From Coenobita brevimanus (lineage: Eukaryota; Arthropoda; Malacostraca; Decapoda; Coenobitidae), in the NCBI GenBank assembly GCA_032717465.1, contig CM064667.1, forward strand, positions 4,179,783 through 4,243,782: a stretch of DNA of 64,000 nucleotides, written 5' to 3'. Below the pieces are notes generated by a model. That model was not told where the DNA came from, ran no database searches, and saw nothing but the letters and a program-made list of their open reading frames with translations. Positions 32,786 to 44,600 of the stretch are shown piece after piece. The position numbers were made by a program, and so were the translations under genes. The stretch's first letter is position 1, and every line of letters starts with the position of its first letter.

Positions 32786-33547
32786 CCCTCCGTGTCCCAT
32801 TGACGTTCATATGCGCCCATACGTTTTGTCACTGTGACTCCCATTGACGTTTATAAATTCGCTGCAATTGCAAGATCTGTCATTTGCACATTTTTCAAAT
32901 TATGTGCGTGATTTTTGGTACGTATACGCAGGACACCTTCCTCTACCCAAGGCCAGGTGAGGACAGTGCCTTACCCCACGTGACCTTCTGCTCTGCAAGC
33001 CATTGTCTCAGCAACTCACCTGTTGCCAGTGACCTGGCCAGTAAAGACATGTTGCGCCACTGTACAAAATTCAAGGCAAGAGTGATTCCCCAATCGATGA
33101 CAATGTGGAGGATAAAGTTTACGTGGCATTAGAGGAAGAAATGTGCAGAAGTGATGAGTAGCTAATGTCGCCAAAAAAGGTGCGGTATGTTGATGTGTTT
33201 GTTGAGTGAAACAATGCTTATATCGTGTATATTATTGTGTGAAAACCAATATACTCTTTTACTACATAAAAATTCATACCAAATAAATAAATATCTACCT
33301 ATTCTGAGTGGTTTGGAGCAGCTATCCCTCCCATAGAAAACATCTTTGGAGCCAGGCTCGATAGAACACAGTACCAGGTGAGGGTTGGGTCACCTGTACC
33401 AGGCATTTCTAAGCTTAGGTTAGCTCTCTCTCTCTTTGAATTTTCGATCTTTCTCATAAAAAGTGGAGGTTTTAGCCAAAAAAAAATTTGAAAATCTGCC
33501 TGTAGTGGGGGAGGTCATTGGTGAAAAATCTGCTGGGATGCGGCGGG
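32786..33547. mobile_element. TTAA MITE family B, copy 1 (762 bp)
   Basis: The left flank is TCAA (eroded TTAA, 32782-32785), then CCCTCCGTGTCCC. The right end inverts to CCCGCCGCATCCC next to TTAA at 33548-33551. The interior is the reverse complement of copy 2 (45380-46139), including gaattttcgat and ggttttagccaaaaaaa. No coding sequence. Confidence 0.8.
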
Positions 33548-33551
33548 TTAA

Positions 33552-33997
33552 CAGCATTAGTACATTGTGTTTGCAGTGCACATTTTTCACTGACAGTGTA
33601 TTTTTTCACCGAAATTACCATGCACTAGGAGATGTGCAGTGTAATAGGAACACCTTACATCCAGCTAAATGTATGATAGTATCTCTATCTATCTATATAC
33701 CTAGGCTGCTTCCCCCAAGGAAAGGGAGGTAGCCGAGACAGGACGACACACTCCCCATTTACTCATCCATTCAAACACATTCATTCGCATCTTAGCCCCA
33801 AAAGGGAGAACGGACAGATCCTCACCGCACCACACCGCACAAGGGTCAACTGTGCAATGCAATCAGTGACATCCGCAGCAGGGACCGACAGCAGAGCTGA
33901 AGGTATATAATCAGAGGGTATGATGGAACTTGGCAGACGGGTAAGATATGATAAAGTTTTGATGGCTGTGAAAGAAAAAGATGCGGGAATCTGTTGA
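33552..33997. other. Unassigned 450-bp region
   Basis: Contains a short (ATCT)n run and the ctatatacctagg motif also found near 45260; nothing else is recognised. Confidence 0.35.
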
Positions 33998-34345
33998 AAG
34001 TATATTCATTCATTCATTCATCATCTAATCCAGTGTTGTCCCATGAGGGGTGTAGGGGCCCAGGACTAGGCAAATTGGTCCTGACATTTAAGATGAGAGT
34101 GAGCAGCCTTACTCATCCCTGAGTGGCATTATGTGAGCAATAAACTCAAACCACCCCTTGGATATAAACCTGCACTGGCTCAATATGATTGGAGCAACTT
34201 AATTACTCACTATACCACCAGATGTCATAATTTGGTTATATGGTTACCACCCAGTGTAGTAAATGATTTCCTGGTGTACAAGAAACCATTTGGCTTGTCA
34301 CTCAGTGTAGAGTCACCCATAGGCAGAAGGAAGAGGAATTGAAAG
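33998..34345 (-). mobile_element. tRNA-like SINE family T, copy 2
   Basis: Minus orientation: the ATTC/ATGA tail is at 34003-34022, the B box (ggatataaacc on the plus strand) near 34158-34168, and the A box near 34205-34215. It continues to the gacaagccaaatggtt landmark near 34287-34302. Confidence 0.65.
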
Positions 34346-35310
34346 TATAACTATGTTGTTTTTTATTTAGGATGTGATGATCATTTATCTGGGCTGTAAT
34401 TTCTGGGGGGGCTAGCGAGGCTATATCCCTCCCCCCGATGTTTTCTGTACACTGTATTGTTAGAATTTCAACTACGATTGAGGGTTCAATCACAGCTCAT
34501 GAAATTGATCAGTTTGTAAGTAAAATGTGATGCTATATGTCGAATACTGTCATAAATCTTGTTGGCACAACTATTTGAGACCCATGGTGGTAGTGTTATG
34601 ATGTATTTCAAAGTTTACTTTGAGTGGCAATGCTGTTGTTGTCATTTGCCAAGCATTGTCGATAGCTCTCTGCTGCCTTCTGGCCTGTGTGTTTATCTCT
34701 TTTGTATTTGTAATTTGTTTCTGTGTTTTGTGTGTGTTGGGGGGGGGGGCCAATGTATGGTATGTTATGGAAGATGAGTGGCCTTTAATATGAAAGAAAA
34801 CAAAGCCGGGCTTATAAAGTTGAACTTGAAAAAAAAAAGAAGGAAAAACTTTGCGTAGTTCTGTCAAAAATTTAAACAATGTCATGCGTGTTTGATCGAA
34901 TATTTCCAAATTTGGTCGAAATTGATCATAAATTAAATCATAGTAGTATTAGATTTTGATTATTATTTTCAAGAAGAAAAAGGCAGGGCAGTACATTTCT
35001 ACAGGCGTGTAGGAACAGTCTTGATAAGGATGCAATAAAAATATAAAATGACCAAATTATTAAAGTTAGTCACAGTTTGAGCTGAAAGTTCAGGTTTGCA
35101 GAAAGTGAAACCTTTTATTTAAACACCCAACTCCATCACTAAACATACATGTCGTATTAAGAATAAACTTTTAGGTAGAATCAAACTGAAAAATATTGGA
35201 TGGTGTGCAAACTTTGAGTTTGTAGTACTCAGGTATATACATTTTGTCTAGCTCCCCCCAAAATTGTTGAAATTACAGGCCTGTTTATGATGGCTGGATG
35301 CCACCAATTG
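34346..35310. other. Unassigned 960-bp region
   Basis: AT-rich with a G run at 34738-34749. No gene supported. Confidence 0.4.
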
Positions 35311-35755
35311 GTGCTAGGTGGGGGCACTCACCATCCACTCACTGGATATAGTGCTGCTTTGCGTGTATGCCCTTTCATCTGCTCCTTCCTTCCTCTTCTG
35401 TCTTTCCTTCATTTGTTCCTCTTCCTTCTGCCTATGGGTGCTTGTACACTTCCTCCTCTGTCTTTCTTTCCTTCATTCTTTCCTCTTCCTGTGCGTGACT
35501 CTACACTGAGTGACAAGCCAAATGGTTTCCTCAACACCAGGAAACCATTTAGTATGCTGGGTGGTAACCATATAACAAATTATGGCCCTTGGTAGTTAGT
35601 GGGTAGTGAAGATGTTCCAGTTGGATTAAGCCTGTGTAGGTTTATATCCAATGGGGATAATTGAGGCTGGTCACTCTTAAATGTCAGGACCAACTTGCCT
35701 AGCCCCAGGCTTCTATGCTCCTCATGGGGCAACATAAGATTTGGATGATGAATGA
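35311..35755 (+). mobile_element. tRNA-like SINE family T, copy 3
   Basis: Same order as copy 1, with the landmark gacaagccaaatggtt at 35511-35526, a degenerate A box, and B box ggtttatatcc at 35639-35649. It ends ggatgatgaatgatg near 35755. Confidence 0.65.
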
Positions 35756-36584
35756 TGCTACCAATAGGTTTTCAGAGTGTGATCTATTATGACACAAGAT
35801 GTGCTGTGCCCATATTATGATGGGACAGTCATTCACAATGGGATGGCATCACAGACAAGGATTCAGACTGTGATTTAAAAGACAGTGGCTGTGTTAAGAC
35901 AGGACAGTCCTTCACAGTGGCCTGGTGTCAATTAATTATGCCCAATCAAGAAGTTACTTTCAGGGGTAGATTAATCACTAGGCTGAATACCTCACAGCCA
36001 AGGCCCACACGATTGAAAAAAAAAAAATCAAATGCATTGATAAATGATAAAATTACAGTGACTGGCATCACACAAGACCTCATGATGTGTGCCCCTTCCC
36101 TGGGTAGGAGCCCCAGTATCTGGTTTAGCCTACAGCTGGTGGTCTCGCTACAATCCCCCCCAAAATTAATTTGTCCCTGATTACTTGGGCCTCATCCAAG
36201 GAGAGGATGTCAGTCCTCAGGACAGGGATGGTAATCCAAGGATGGAGTGGGATGGGTCAACCATCTGTGTCTTCGGATGGTACCGATATGTCTGCCCTCA
36301 ACTGGGTAAAAGAAATCCTGGTAAAAGGATGGGCTACTAATCTGAAGACTGGGATCGGTGGCTCAGAGTTAGGGTTGACCCAACAAAGGTTGGAAGGGTC
36401 ACTGTTGTAAAGATCTGGGAGATGCCAAAAACTGTTAGTCCATCACAGGGCTGAAGCAATGTTCCTGCATCCATACCCACCCAAGGACATCCCTCAGGTG
36501 TTCACAGGCGAGGAGATGGAGAGAAGCCTAGAAAACCATCCCAGGGTAGCAGTGGCCAAGCATGGCAAAAACGAGACAGTGGTA
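35756..36584. other. Unassigned 830-bp region
   Basis: Moderately GC-balanced, with no repeat to neighbours. I do not recognise a coding sequence. Confidence 0.4.
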
Positions 36585-36633
36585 TTCACCCTGTGGTTAA
36601 GCCACGAGACAATGTTATCCACACCATGTTTAA

Positions 36634-37327
36634 CCCTTTCAGGTCTCCTGGCCATGATCGTGGCTGTATCGGCATGGATCTCCTGGCCACGATCGTGGCT
36701 ATATCGGAATGGATCTCCTGGCCACGATCGTGGCTATATCAGTATGGGTCTAAAGCCATGATCGTGGCTGTATCAGTACAGGTCTACTGGCCATAATCAT
36801 GGCTGTATCAATATGGGTCTCCTGGCCACGATCGTGGCTGTATCACTACAGGTCTCCTGGCCACGGTTGTGGCTTTATCAGTATGAGTCTCCTGGCCACG
36901 ATCGTGGCTGTATCACTACAGGTCTCCCGGCCACGGTTGTGGCGCACCCATTTGCCTGCCACTCAAAACTGTGGCAGGCAGCTGGTGAATGTTATCAGTA
37001 TTTCTCAACATTTACTCATTTCCTGGGTATTAGACAATCCAGTTGGGAAGAAATAAACACAGCTTTATGATTTTAGGCTAGTAGGAGTGTTTCTCTGTCA
37101 TTTTGTATAGAGAAATGCAGTGACTTGGGACACCACGCATCACTTGCTATGCAGCTTCGCATCGTCATTGTGGCTCTTGTATGGTAAGTAGAGCCCTAAT
37201 ATTTTGTAGACAGATGAGTAGTAGTTCCTTATGCATGAATATTGTATTTTTTTCTAAATTTACAAACCTTGATTTTATGGTAAAAAATGTAGTTTCTCAG
37301 GCTGGACCTATTTGTGACCTGAAGGGG
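36634..37327. mobile_element. 694-bp TTAA MITE inside the 33-bp minisatellite
   Basis: TTAA at 36630-36633 and 37328-37331. The ends are CCCTTTCAGGTC and, inverted, CCCCTTCAGGTC. The target TTAA is the one present in each minisatellite unit (gtggTTAAgcca). The left part is itself a 35-bp minisatellite. Confidence 0.88.
36646..36945 (+). repeat. 35-bp minisatellite with palindromic core
   Basis: About eight or nine units of tctcctggccacgatcgtgg then ctatatcrgtatggg. The core ggccacgatcgtggc is a perfect palindrome in several units and decays in others. Confidence 0.85.
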
Positions 37328-37945
37328 TTAAACCACATGATGGTGCTATCCAGCCTGTGGTTAAGCCACATGATGGTGCTATCCAGCCTGTGGTTAAGCA
37401 ACATGATGGTGCCATCCAGCCTGTGGTTAAGCCACATGATGGTGCTATCCAGCCTGTGGTTAAGCCACATGATGGTGCTATCCAGCCTGTGGTTAAGCAA
37501 CATGATGGTGCTATCCAGCCTGTGGTTAAGCCACATGATGGTGCTATCCAGCCTGTGGTTAAGCCACATGATGGTGCTATCCAGCCTGTGGTTAAGCAAC
37601 ATGATGGTGCTATCCAGCCTGTGGTTGAGCCACATGACAGTGCTATCCAGCCTGTGGTTAAGCCATTGTCACATGGATATATATATTAGTAAGTAGTTCA
37701 CAGTGGCACTAAACTTTATCCTTGAAGTCATGGCAAATATGATAAAAATAACTATATAAGACAAAAGACTTATCGAAACTTAAATATCCAGATTATCTCA
37801 ACTCGACAGACAGTTCAAGTCAACGTTCCCGCACCCTGATTTTATGAGACCGATTATGAAGAGTAAAACTGCGAATGAGGAAATAAGTAATGTTTTTAAA
37901 TTGTATATCTCAGTGCGGCTATGTATTTACTTATTTCTGATCATT

Positions 37946-38173
37946 GAGTACACCGCTTCCCGTCCGATCAGCGAAGTTAAGCAACGTTGGGTCTGGTTAA
38001 TACTTGGATGGGTGACTGCCTGGGAACACCTGATGCTGTTGGCATAACGTTCTCCCTACGTGTCAAGTGAGGTTGGTGGAGGATTAGTGCCCCTCCCTGT
38101 AAAACAATTAACTCTAAGCCCTTGGCCACCCCATTTGGGATACATGGCGTCTGGCAATGAATGAATGAATGAT
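37946..38173 (+). mobile_element. 5S rRNA-derived SINE with LINE-1-like 3' tail
   Basis: 37946-38043 is a 5'-truncated 5S rRNA sequence (gagtacaccg, gtccgatcagcgaagttaag, cttggatgggtgac, gggaacacc). It keeps the internal pol III control region but lacks about the first 20 bases. 38044-38122 is an unrelated body. 38123-38173 reads ggccacccca, then ggcgtctggcaat and (GAAT)n, matching the 3' tail of LINE-1. It is inserted in R1; tgatcatt before and tgatatta after may be a decayed target duplication. The design resembles SINE3-type elements; LINE-1 as mobiliser is inference. Confidence 0.8.
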
Positions 38174-38448
38174 ATTACATTTCAGATAATAAGTACCTAA
38201 ATAATTTTCTTGCAAACTATTTATTGCCTTTTGGTTTGACTTTAACTTGGTAAATGTGGATGATATCACACAAACATTGATACTGGCAAAATTCTCCATT
38301 TTTTTTTATTTGATCAGGAGACTTAAAATGCCACTTTAAAACCAATTTTATAAGAAACAAAATAATATCCCTTTTATCTCTAATTTTCCAAGTAGTTTTA
38401 ACATGTCTAATTTACATGTCTATTTTACCCATGTTTTGGTGTAAAAAC

Positions 38449-40610
38449 TGTTATGCTGAGTGCTTTTAGGTCGACTCCTCGTCCTAAAAACACTAGCAAC
38501 TGAGTGGGGTCCTCTTTCCGGACCGGAAGTAAAGCACCAACAAAGGAACAGGACATAAAAACTAGGCAGTATACCTTAACACATCTATTGCCTTAATTCT
38601 AAAACCGTTACAATATGATACAGTGATATTTGGGATACAGGATACAGGGACACAGAGTTAGGTTTGGATGACACAAGATACAACTGTACTCAACACACGA
38701 TATGATACACGTATACCAATGTCTTTAGTTCTATAAGTGTAGACGACTGTCTTTCATTTAAACCCAAAATATATAGACTCACAATAACAAGGGGAATACA
38801 CAAGATTAAGAGTCTGGGGGAGGAATATTACTATAATGAAGTCAGGGTGCGGATCACGACACTCGACTCGGTTAACTAGTCGCGGCGACACTCTACACAG
38901 GTTTTTGGTTCTCCCGCGCACCCTGATTGTCATTCACACTTACGGGAAGTTCCTTTATTCTGGGAGGGTGATAGTACTTTGCTTATTATTATTGAATACT
39001 TTCACTTTATGGGACATGTGAGTCTGTTGGATTAAATAACATTAGCCACTGGTTTCATATGGATCACACACTGTCACTCTGTCACTGTTCACTGTTCCTC
39101 TTTCTCGAGTTTACTTAGGTCTAAGGGGCGTCACTGATTTACCCGTGTTTCCTGGGTTAATTCACTCTGTCACTGTTCGAGGGGAAGGACCTCAGGGGGA
39201 CTCTGCCTGTGGCGGGCAACACACTACCCGCAGGGAAGTCACTGCCCGGGTTCGGTCCGTCGGTGAGTTGCAGGGAGGCCCTCCTGTCTGGGGGCCTCGA
39301 CCTGAAGGGAGACCCTTACCTCAGGGTCTCGTCGGTGGGGTGCAGGGAGGCCCGCCTGTCTGGGGGCCTCGACCTGAGAGGTGGCCCTCGGGGCTGGGGC
39401 CAAACAGTTGGAGGAGGTGGGTCTGGCGTCGGTGGCTCCGCTGGGTGAGGGGGTCAGGGTTACCCTCGCCCGTAGTCTGCTGGGCTCGCCTGGGGGTCCT
39501 GGGGCTGCGGTTGTCTACCAGGGGACGTGCCGTCAGGGTTGGACTGCAGCCTCGTCTCCTGCTGGTGCCTGAGGAAGACAGAGATCTCCCAGGAGCGGGA
39601 GGCAGGTCCGGTCTCGGACTTTGCCTCCACTCTGGTGACACCTTCGGGGCAACTCTCCCGGGTGGTGTCAAGCAGTTCCCACAGGGGAATGCAGTAGGTG
39701 GAGTGTACACGGAGGCCATGTCCTCTCCTACATACAGGGAGGGAAGCACAGAGGCGACTCTCTCTCCTGGGTCTGTCACAGCCGTGGCTCCAGGTTTCTT
39801 TACCCTGGGACCCACTTTTCGCTTTCTACTAGGGCCCCCTGCCCTTGGAGTGGCGGAGGGTACTGGAACCTCGTGGCGCACTAAAGGGCCTCTTGCCTTG
39901 GGTGTGGCGGAGGGTATTGACCCCTCGTGGCGCACTGTAGGGCCTCCTGCCCTGGATGTGGCGGAGGATACTGGCCCCTCATGGCGCACTGTAGGTCCTC
40001 CTGCCCTGGACGTGGCGGAGGGTACTGGCCCCTCGTGGCGCACCAAAGGGCTTCTTGCCTTAGACGTGGCGGAGGATACTGGAACCTCGTGGCGCACTGA
40101 AGGGCCTCTTGCCCTAGATGTGGCGGAGGGCACAGACGCCTCGTGGCACACTAAAGGGCTTCTTGCCCTAGACGTGGCGGAGAGTGCTGGAGCCTCGTGG
40201 TGCACTGAAGGGCCTCTTGCCCTAGTTGTGTCGGAGGGTATTGACACCTCGTGGCTCACTGAAGGGCCTCTTGCCCTAGACGTGGCGGAGGTAGGGACAC
40301 CTCGTGGCACACTGAAAGGCCTCCTGCCCTTGAGGCGGGGGGGGTAATGATGGCCGTCGCCAAAACGTTACTAGGGACTGAATCTTGTTCAGTCCCACCC
40401 CACTCCTGTCGATGGTTGTCCCGCCTGCGAGATTGTTTCCGATCCTGGTTCACCTGGTGTCGGGGCAGTTGCGGGGAAAAGGGGCACAGGTCAGTAGTGG
40501 GCGGGTGACCCTCTTGCCCTGGGTCATTAGCCCCCCCGCTGTCTCTTCCTGGGGTGGTAGGGTGGTGATGGCCCGGTGGTGGGGTGGGTGGTCCGGCGGC
40601 GGGCATTTTA
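38449..40610 (-). mobile_element. Solo LTR 1, related to the Gypsy LTRs
   Basis: The 5-bp duplication AAAAC is at 38444-38448 and 40611-40615. On the minus strand the LTR starts TAAAATGCCCG and ends GCATAACA, like the Gypsy LTRs at 53601 and 61043. It is longer (2162 bp) because of a ~60-bp minisatellite. No internal coding region adjoins it, so it is a solo LTR left by LTR-LTR recombination (inference). Confidence 0.88.
39830..40340 (+). repeat. ~60-bp minisatellite inside solo LTR 1
   Basis: About eight units containing gggcctcttgccctagacgt and ggcggagggta, then cctcgtggc. The period is a multiple of three and gives long open frames on both strands. The Gypsy LTRs have fewer units of the same array at about 54990-55200 and 62430-62640. 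Confidence 0.85.
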
Positions 40611-41637
40611 AAAACCACCAAATCAATGCCGTTTTTACTGTAAGTCGATTTAATCCTACATATTACATCATTTGTTCTTGTTACTTTTTTTTTCCGAGAC
40701 AGAATTTTTTCACCCTCAGGAATGTTTTCTAAATTTACTAGACATAAGGCAGTGTTTCCCAGCTACTTTAGAGCACGTAGGTGGAAGCTGCAAATTCAGT
40801 GTTTTCCACCTCAATTTTGCCATTTTTAGTAACACTCAAGTTTAATAGTTTTGAAATATTAATAAAGAGGATGCGTTTACGTTAAGAAAACAACTTGACG
40901 ATTTCCTAACCTAAAGTTTCCAAAACAAGTTAAAAAAGTCACAAATGACTTTTTCCCTAACGTAAAAAAACAATCTCTAGACGACAGTAATGCAGGTGAT
41001 TCAGTGGTCCTTTAACCTGGATTTTTTGTAGTTGTCATGCACTCTACGTCTACGGAGATGGGGAATTAAGTTGTGAAAGGGAATTTCTTATATATCTCGG
41101 GATTGCGATAGTTTTTATACTTTCTTTTGCAATTTTTTACGTGAGAGCAAAAGCTTATAAGTATTCCATCTCAAGAGGTATCACAGTTTTGACACATTTA
41201 GACTTCGGAAATGTGGCTTATGGTGTAACACCATCCTTCATAATGTGCAAATATATATATATTTTTTTACATTCAGTTAGGAGTCATAATATAATTTTAA
41301 AGTACTTGTGCTGCAGATAATAAAGAATTCTCATTTGAAGTTTCTCGTTTGTTTCGGTGACAGCCACAGCATTTCAAACTTATTGTTCTTACACCATCAG
41401 ATGCAAGCTTTGTTTACATTTCAATGGATTTCTTCTATAATATGTTTCTTAAACTTTTTTTTTTTTTCCACCCTCAGTTGTTTTATGAGTTTTGGATATA
41501 AGTGGCAGTGTTTTGCAATCAATTTTGAGTTCATGTCTAGATAATGCATGTTTAGCGATTTGGACCAATAATAAGTTGATAGCCATCACTCCTGTAAAAC
41601 AATTTTAAATTACCCCAAAAGTGAATGCTGTCATCTG

Positions 41638-44600
41638 TAAGTAGTTCACAGTTGGCACTAAATTTTATCCTTGAAGTCATGACAAATACGAAAAATATAT
41701 ATAAGACAATAGACTCATTGGAAATGAAATATCTAGTTAATCTCAACTCGACATACAACAGTTCAAGTCAACGTTCCCGCACCCTGATTTCTTTAGACCC
41801 ATTATGAACAATAAAACTGCATATATGATGAAGTAAGTAATGTTTATAAATTGTATATCTCTGCACGGCTATATTTACTTATTTGGGATATTATATATCA
41901 GATTATCAGTACCTAAATAATTTTCTTGCAAACGATTTTAAAATGCCCGCCGTGCCCGCCGCCGGACCTCCCACCTCACCACCCCCCACCCCACCACCGG
42001 GCCGCCACCGCACCACCCCAGGAGGACACAACTGTGAGGTTAGTGACCCCATTCAAGAGGGTCACCAGGACATCACGATCCTGGGCCCTTGTTCCCCGCA
42101 ATTGTCTCAACCCCAGGTGATCAGGGAAAGGAGACTACATTGCGGGCGGAGCAATGGTCGTCAGAATAGGGGTGGGACTGAACCAGTTTCAGTCCCAGGT
42201 AACACCGTATTGACGGCTTTGTTACACCCTCTAGGGCAGGAGGCCCAAGGGCAGGAGGCCCAAGGCTACGGCCTTATAAAGTGTACGAAGGGTAAGGCGA
42301 CCCAAGCCTCCGGCCTTAGTACACCAGAGAGAGTTGCCCCAGTGCATTCCTCTCTTGCTGTTCTCCCCTTCAGGAGCAACTAAACGCCGACGGTCCAGAT
42401 AGGCGGCGGGGAAGGGACGGCCTAGTACGCCCATCAGTTGTTCCTGATTGGACAGATCAGCTTCCAGCTATGGCCAGAGTATGGACCAGGGTAAAGAGCC
42501 TCTGCTACCGTACGTGTAGCCCTTCCCTATTACGGGAGCAACACCACGCCGACGGTCCATATACGCGGCGAGGGGATGGCCTAGTATGCCCTGTAGGTGT
42601 TCTCAGTAAAACGGGTAGGCACTTGGCTCCGGCTGGGACACGTACCAGGATAGAGAAGCCCCTGAAGGTAGTTTCAGTCCGTATTGGAGAGAGAGTGGCC
42701 TCTGTGCCCCTCGCTCCGGCTTGTCCCCTACTATGGGAGCAACACCACGCCGACGGTCCAGATATGCGGCGAAGGGACGGCCGAGTACGCCCTGCAGGTG
42801 TTCCTCGTAAGCCGGACAAGTCCACGGCTACAGCCAGAGTACGTACCAGGGTAAGGCGACCCAAGGCTCCGGCCTCAGGACGTACTAGAGAGGACACAAG
42901 TGACGTGAGTCCTTCTCCAGCCTCCTTCCCTTGTGGGAGCCCTTCATTGCCACCCCGGAATATAGCCCCGGAGGAGACGCTAGAGTGGTGGCAAGGCCCG
43001 ATATCGGACTTACCGCCTACGCCCGGGAGTTCCTTGTTCCTGTCCGAGCCCTGTAGGAGACGCTGCCGCAGCCCAGCCCTGACGGCACCTCTCCCCCTTG
43101 GTGCCTGCAGTCCCAGGACGCCCAGGCCAGACTCTCCAACTCCTGACGAAGGCGATCCGGGCTCCGTCACTCCCCGGAGCCAAAGACAACAGGCCCGATT
43201 ACTCCGGCTGTTTGGTCCCAGTCCCGAGGGCCACCTATCAGGTCGAGGCCCCCAGACCAGAGGGCCTCCCTGCACCCCACCGACGCGGCCCTAGCATGAG
43301 GGCCGCCTCCCAGGTCGAGGCCCTAGACGGGAGAGCCTCCCTGCACCTAACCTACGAGTGCGACCTACAGTGAACATTACCCAGGAGATATAGGAAAACA
43401 GTGACTCCTTCCCCCCCTTGTGTCAAGAACAACTCGGGAAAAAGAACAGTGTACAGTGACTAAGTGAAGAACAGTGTAGTCGATAGTAGCCCACAAGAAC
43501 TCAGTGTTGGCAGGGCAGAGAATGAACTTTGTTGTAATTATCCCAGTCTCCCCCCACGTAAGAGAGTTAGAGAGTTTTCTGTGAACACCTGAGGTAAGGG
43601 TGTGCGGACCAGTCAAAAGCTTGAGTGTGAGTGTCTCCGTGACAAGGTGACAATGTCGAGTGTCGCTATCCGCACCCTACCTCATTTATAGTAATATTTC
43701 CCATACAGACTTCCAATCTTGTTTATTCCCTATGTGAACAATTCTATTTATATCCTGCCTCAAAGTGACGTATAAACAATACTATAGATAATTCACGATC
43801 TCCCTGTATGAACACTGTAGTGTGTGTTAAGTGTAACTCTATTTTGTGGTGCTGAATATTAACTCTGTGTCTCTGTTCCCCTGTATCTCAAATATCACTC
43901 TACGTGTATTGTTACGGTTAGAATTACGGTAATAGATGTGTTAAGGTATACTGCCTGGTTTTTATGTCCTGTTCCTTTGTTGGTGCTTTACTTCTGGTCT
44001 AGAAAGAGGACCCCGCTTCAGTAGTTAGTGTTTTTACGACGAGAAGTCGCCTTAAAAACACTAGCATAACAGATTTATTGCCTATCGGTGTGACTTTACC
44101 TTGGTAATAAGGATAATGACATCACACAAACCATCATACTGCGAAAAAACTCCATTTTTTATATTTGATCAGGAGGCTTAAGATGCCACTTCAACACCAG
44201 AATTTTACAGAAAAAAAAATAATATCCCTTTTATCTCTAATTTTCTAGGTAGTTTTTACATGTCTTTTTTAAATGTTAATTTTACATGTCATTTGGTATA
44301 AAAAAAAAACAAATGAAAACCGTTTTTACTGTAAATTGATTTAATCCTGAATATTACCTCATTTGGAGTTGTTACTGGCTTTTTTTTTTTTTTTTTAAAT
44401 CCAAAACGGAATTTTCTCACCCTCAGGAATGTTTTCTAAACTTTTCACACACCTGGGAGTGTATCCCAGCTAATTTAGAGCACACAGGTGGAAGCTGCAT
44501 ATTTAGTGTTTTCCACTTCAATTATGCGATTTTTAATAACACTTAAGTATAATAGTTTGATTTATTAATAAAGCTGTTGCCATTACATAAAGAAAACAAC

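Larger units (their letters stand above)
36585..37670 (+). repeat. 33-bp minisatellite, split by a TTAA element
   Basis: The unit catgatggtgctatcc then agcctgtggttaagcca repeats about ten times at 37332-37670, and a diverged partial unit lies at about 36585-36630 on the far side of the insertion. The period is a multiple of three, so several frames stay open on both strands; none looks like a gene. Confidence 0.88.
37690..41640 (+). repeat. Direct ~1.55-kb repeat, copy R1
   Basis: Host segments are 37690-37945, 38174-38443 and 40616-41640, interrupted by a 5S SINE and a solo LTR. Removing these leaves about 1.55 kb between its start (gtaagtagttcacag) and the identical start of R2 at 41638. 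Landmarks are aacgttcccgcaccctgatt, ataattttcttgcaaac, ccgtttttactgtaa and cctcaggaatgttttctaaa. Confidence 0.82.

Noticed and set aside
35917..36410. Two short plus-strand frames (87 and 79 codons)
   Set aside because: No motif, no conserved neighbour and no initiation context that distinguishes them from chance.
36646..37670. CRISPR-like array
   Set aside because: Units are contiguous with no unique spacers, in an animal genome; these are minisatellites.
37181..37696. Overlapping open frames on both strands with 11-residue repeats
   Set aside because: Produced by the 33-bp minisatellite; open in several frames at once, so not evidence of a protein.
37946..38043. A functional 5S rRNA gene
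   Set aside because: The first ~20 bases are missing, there is no T-run terminator right after the 3' end, and the sequence continues into a SINE body with a LINE tail.
39145..40347. 400-codon open frame (and a 329-codon one on the other strand)
   Set aside because: It lies wholly in solo LTR 1 and is kept open by the ~60-bp minisatellite, whose period is a multiple of three; no domain or motif.
42470..43294. 274-codon frame in solo LTR 2
   Set aside because: LTR sequence; Arg/Pro-rich composition on both strands, no relation to gag or pol.
38449..44071. One large foldback transposon with 2.1-kb inverted ends
   Set aside because: Each arm has its own 5-bp duplication (AAAAC, GATTT) and sits in a different copy of the R repeat, so they are two independent solo LTRs.
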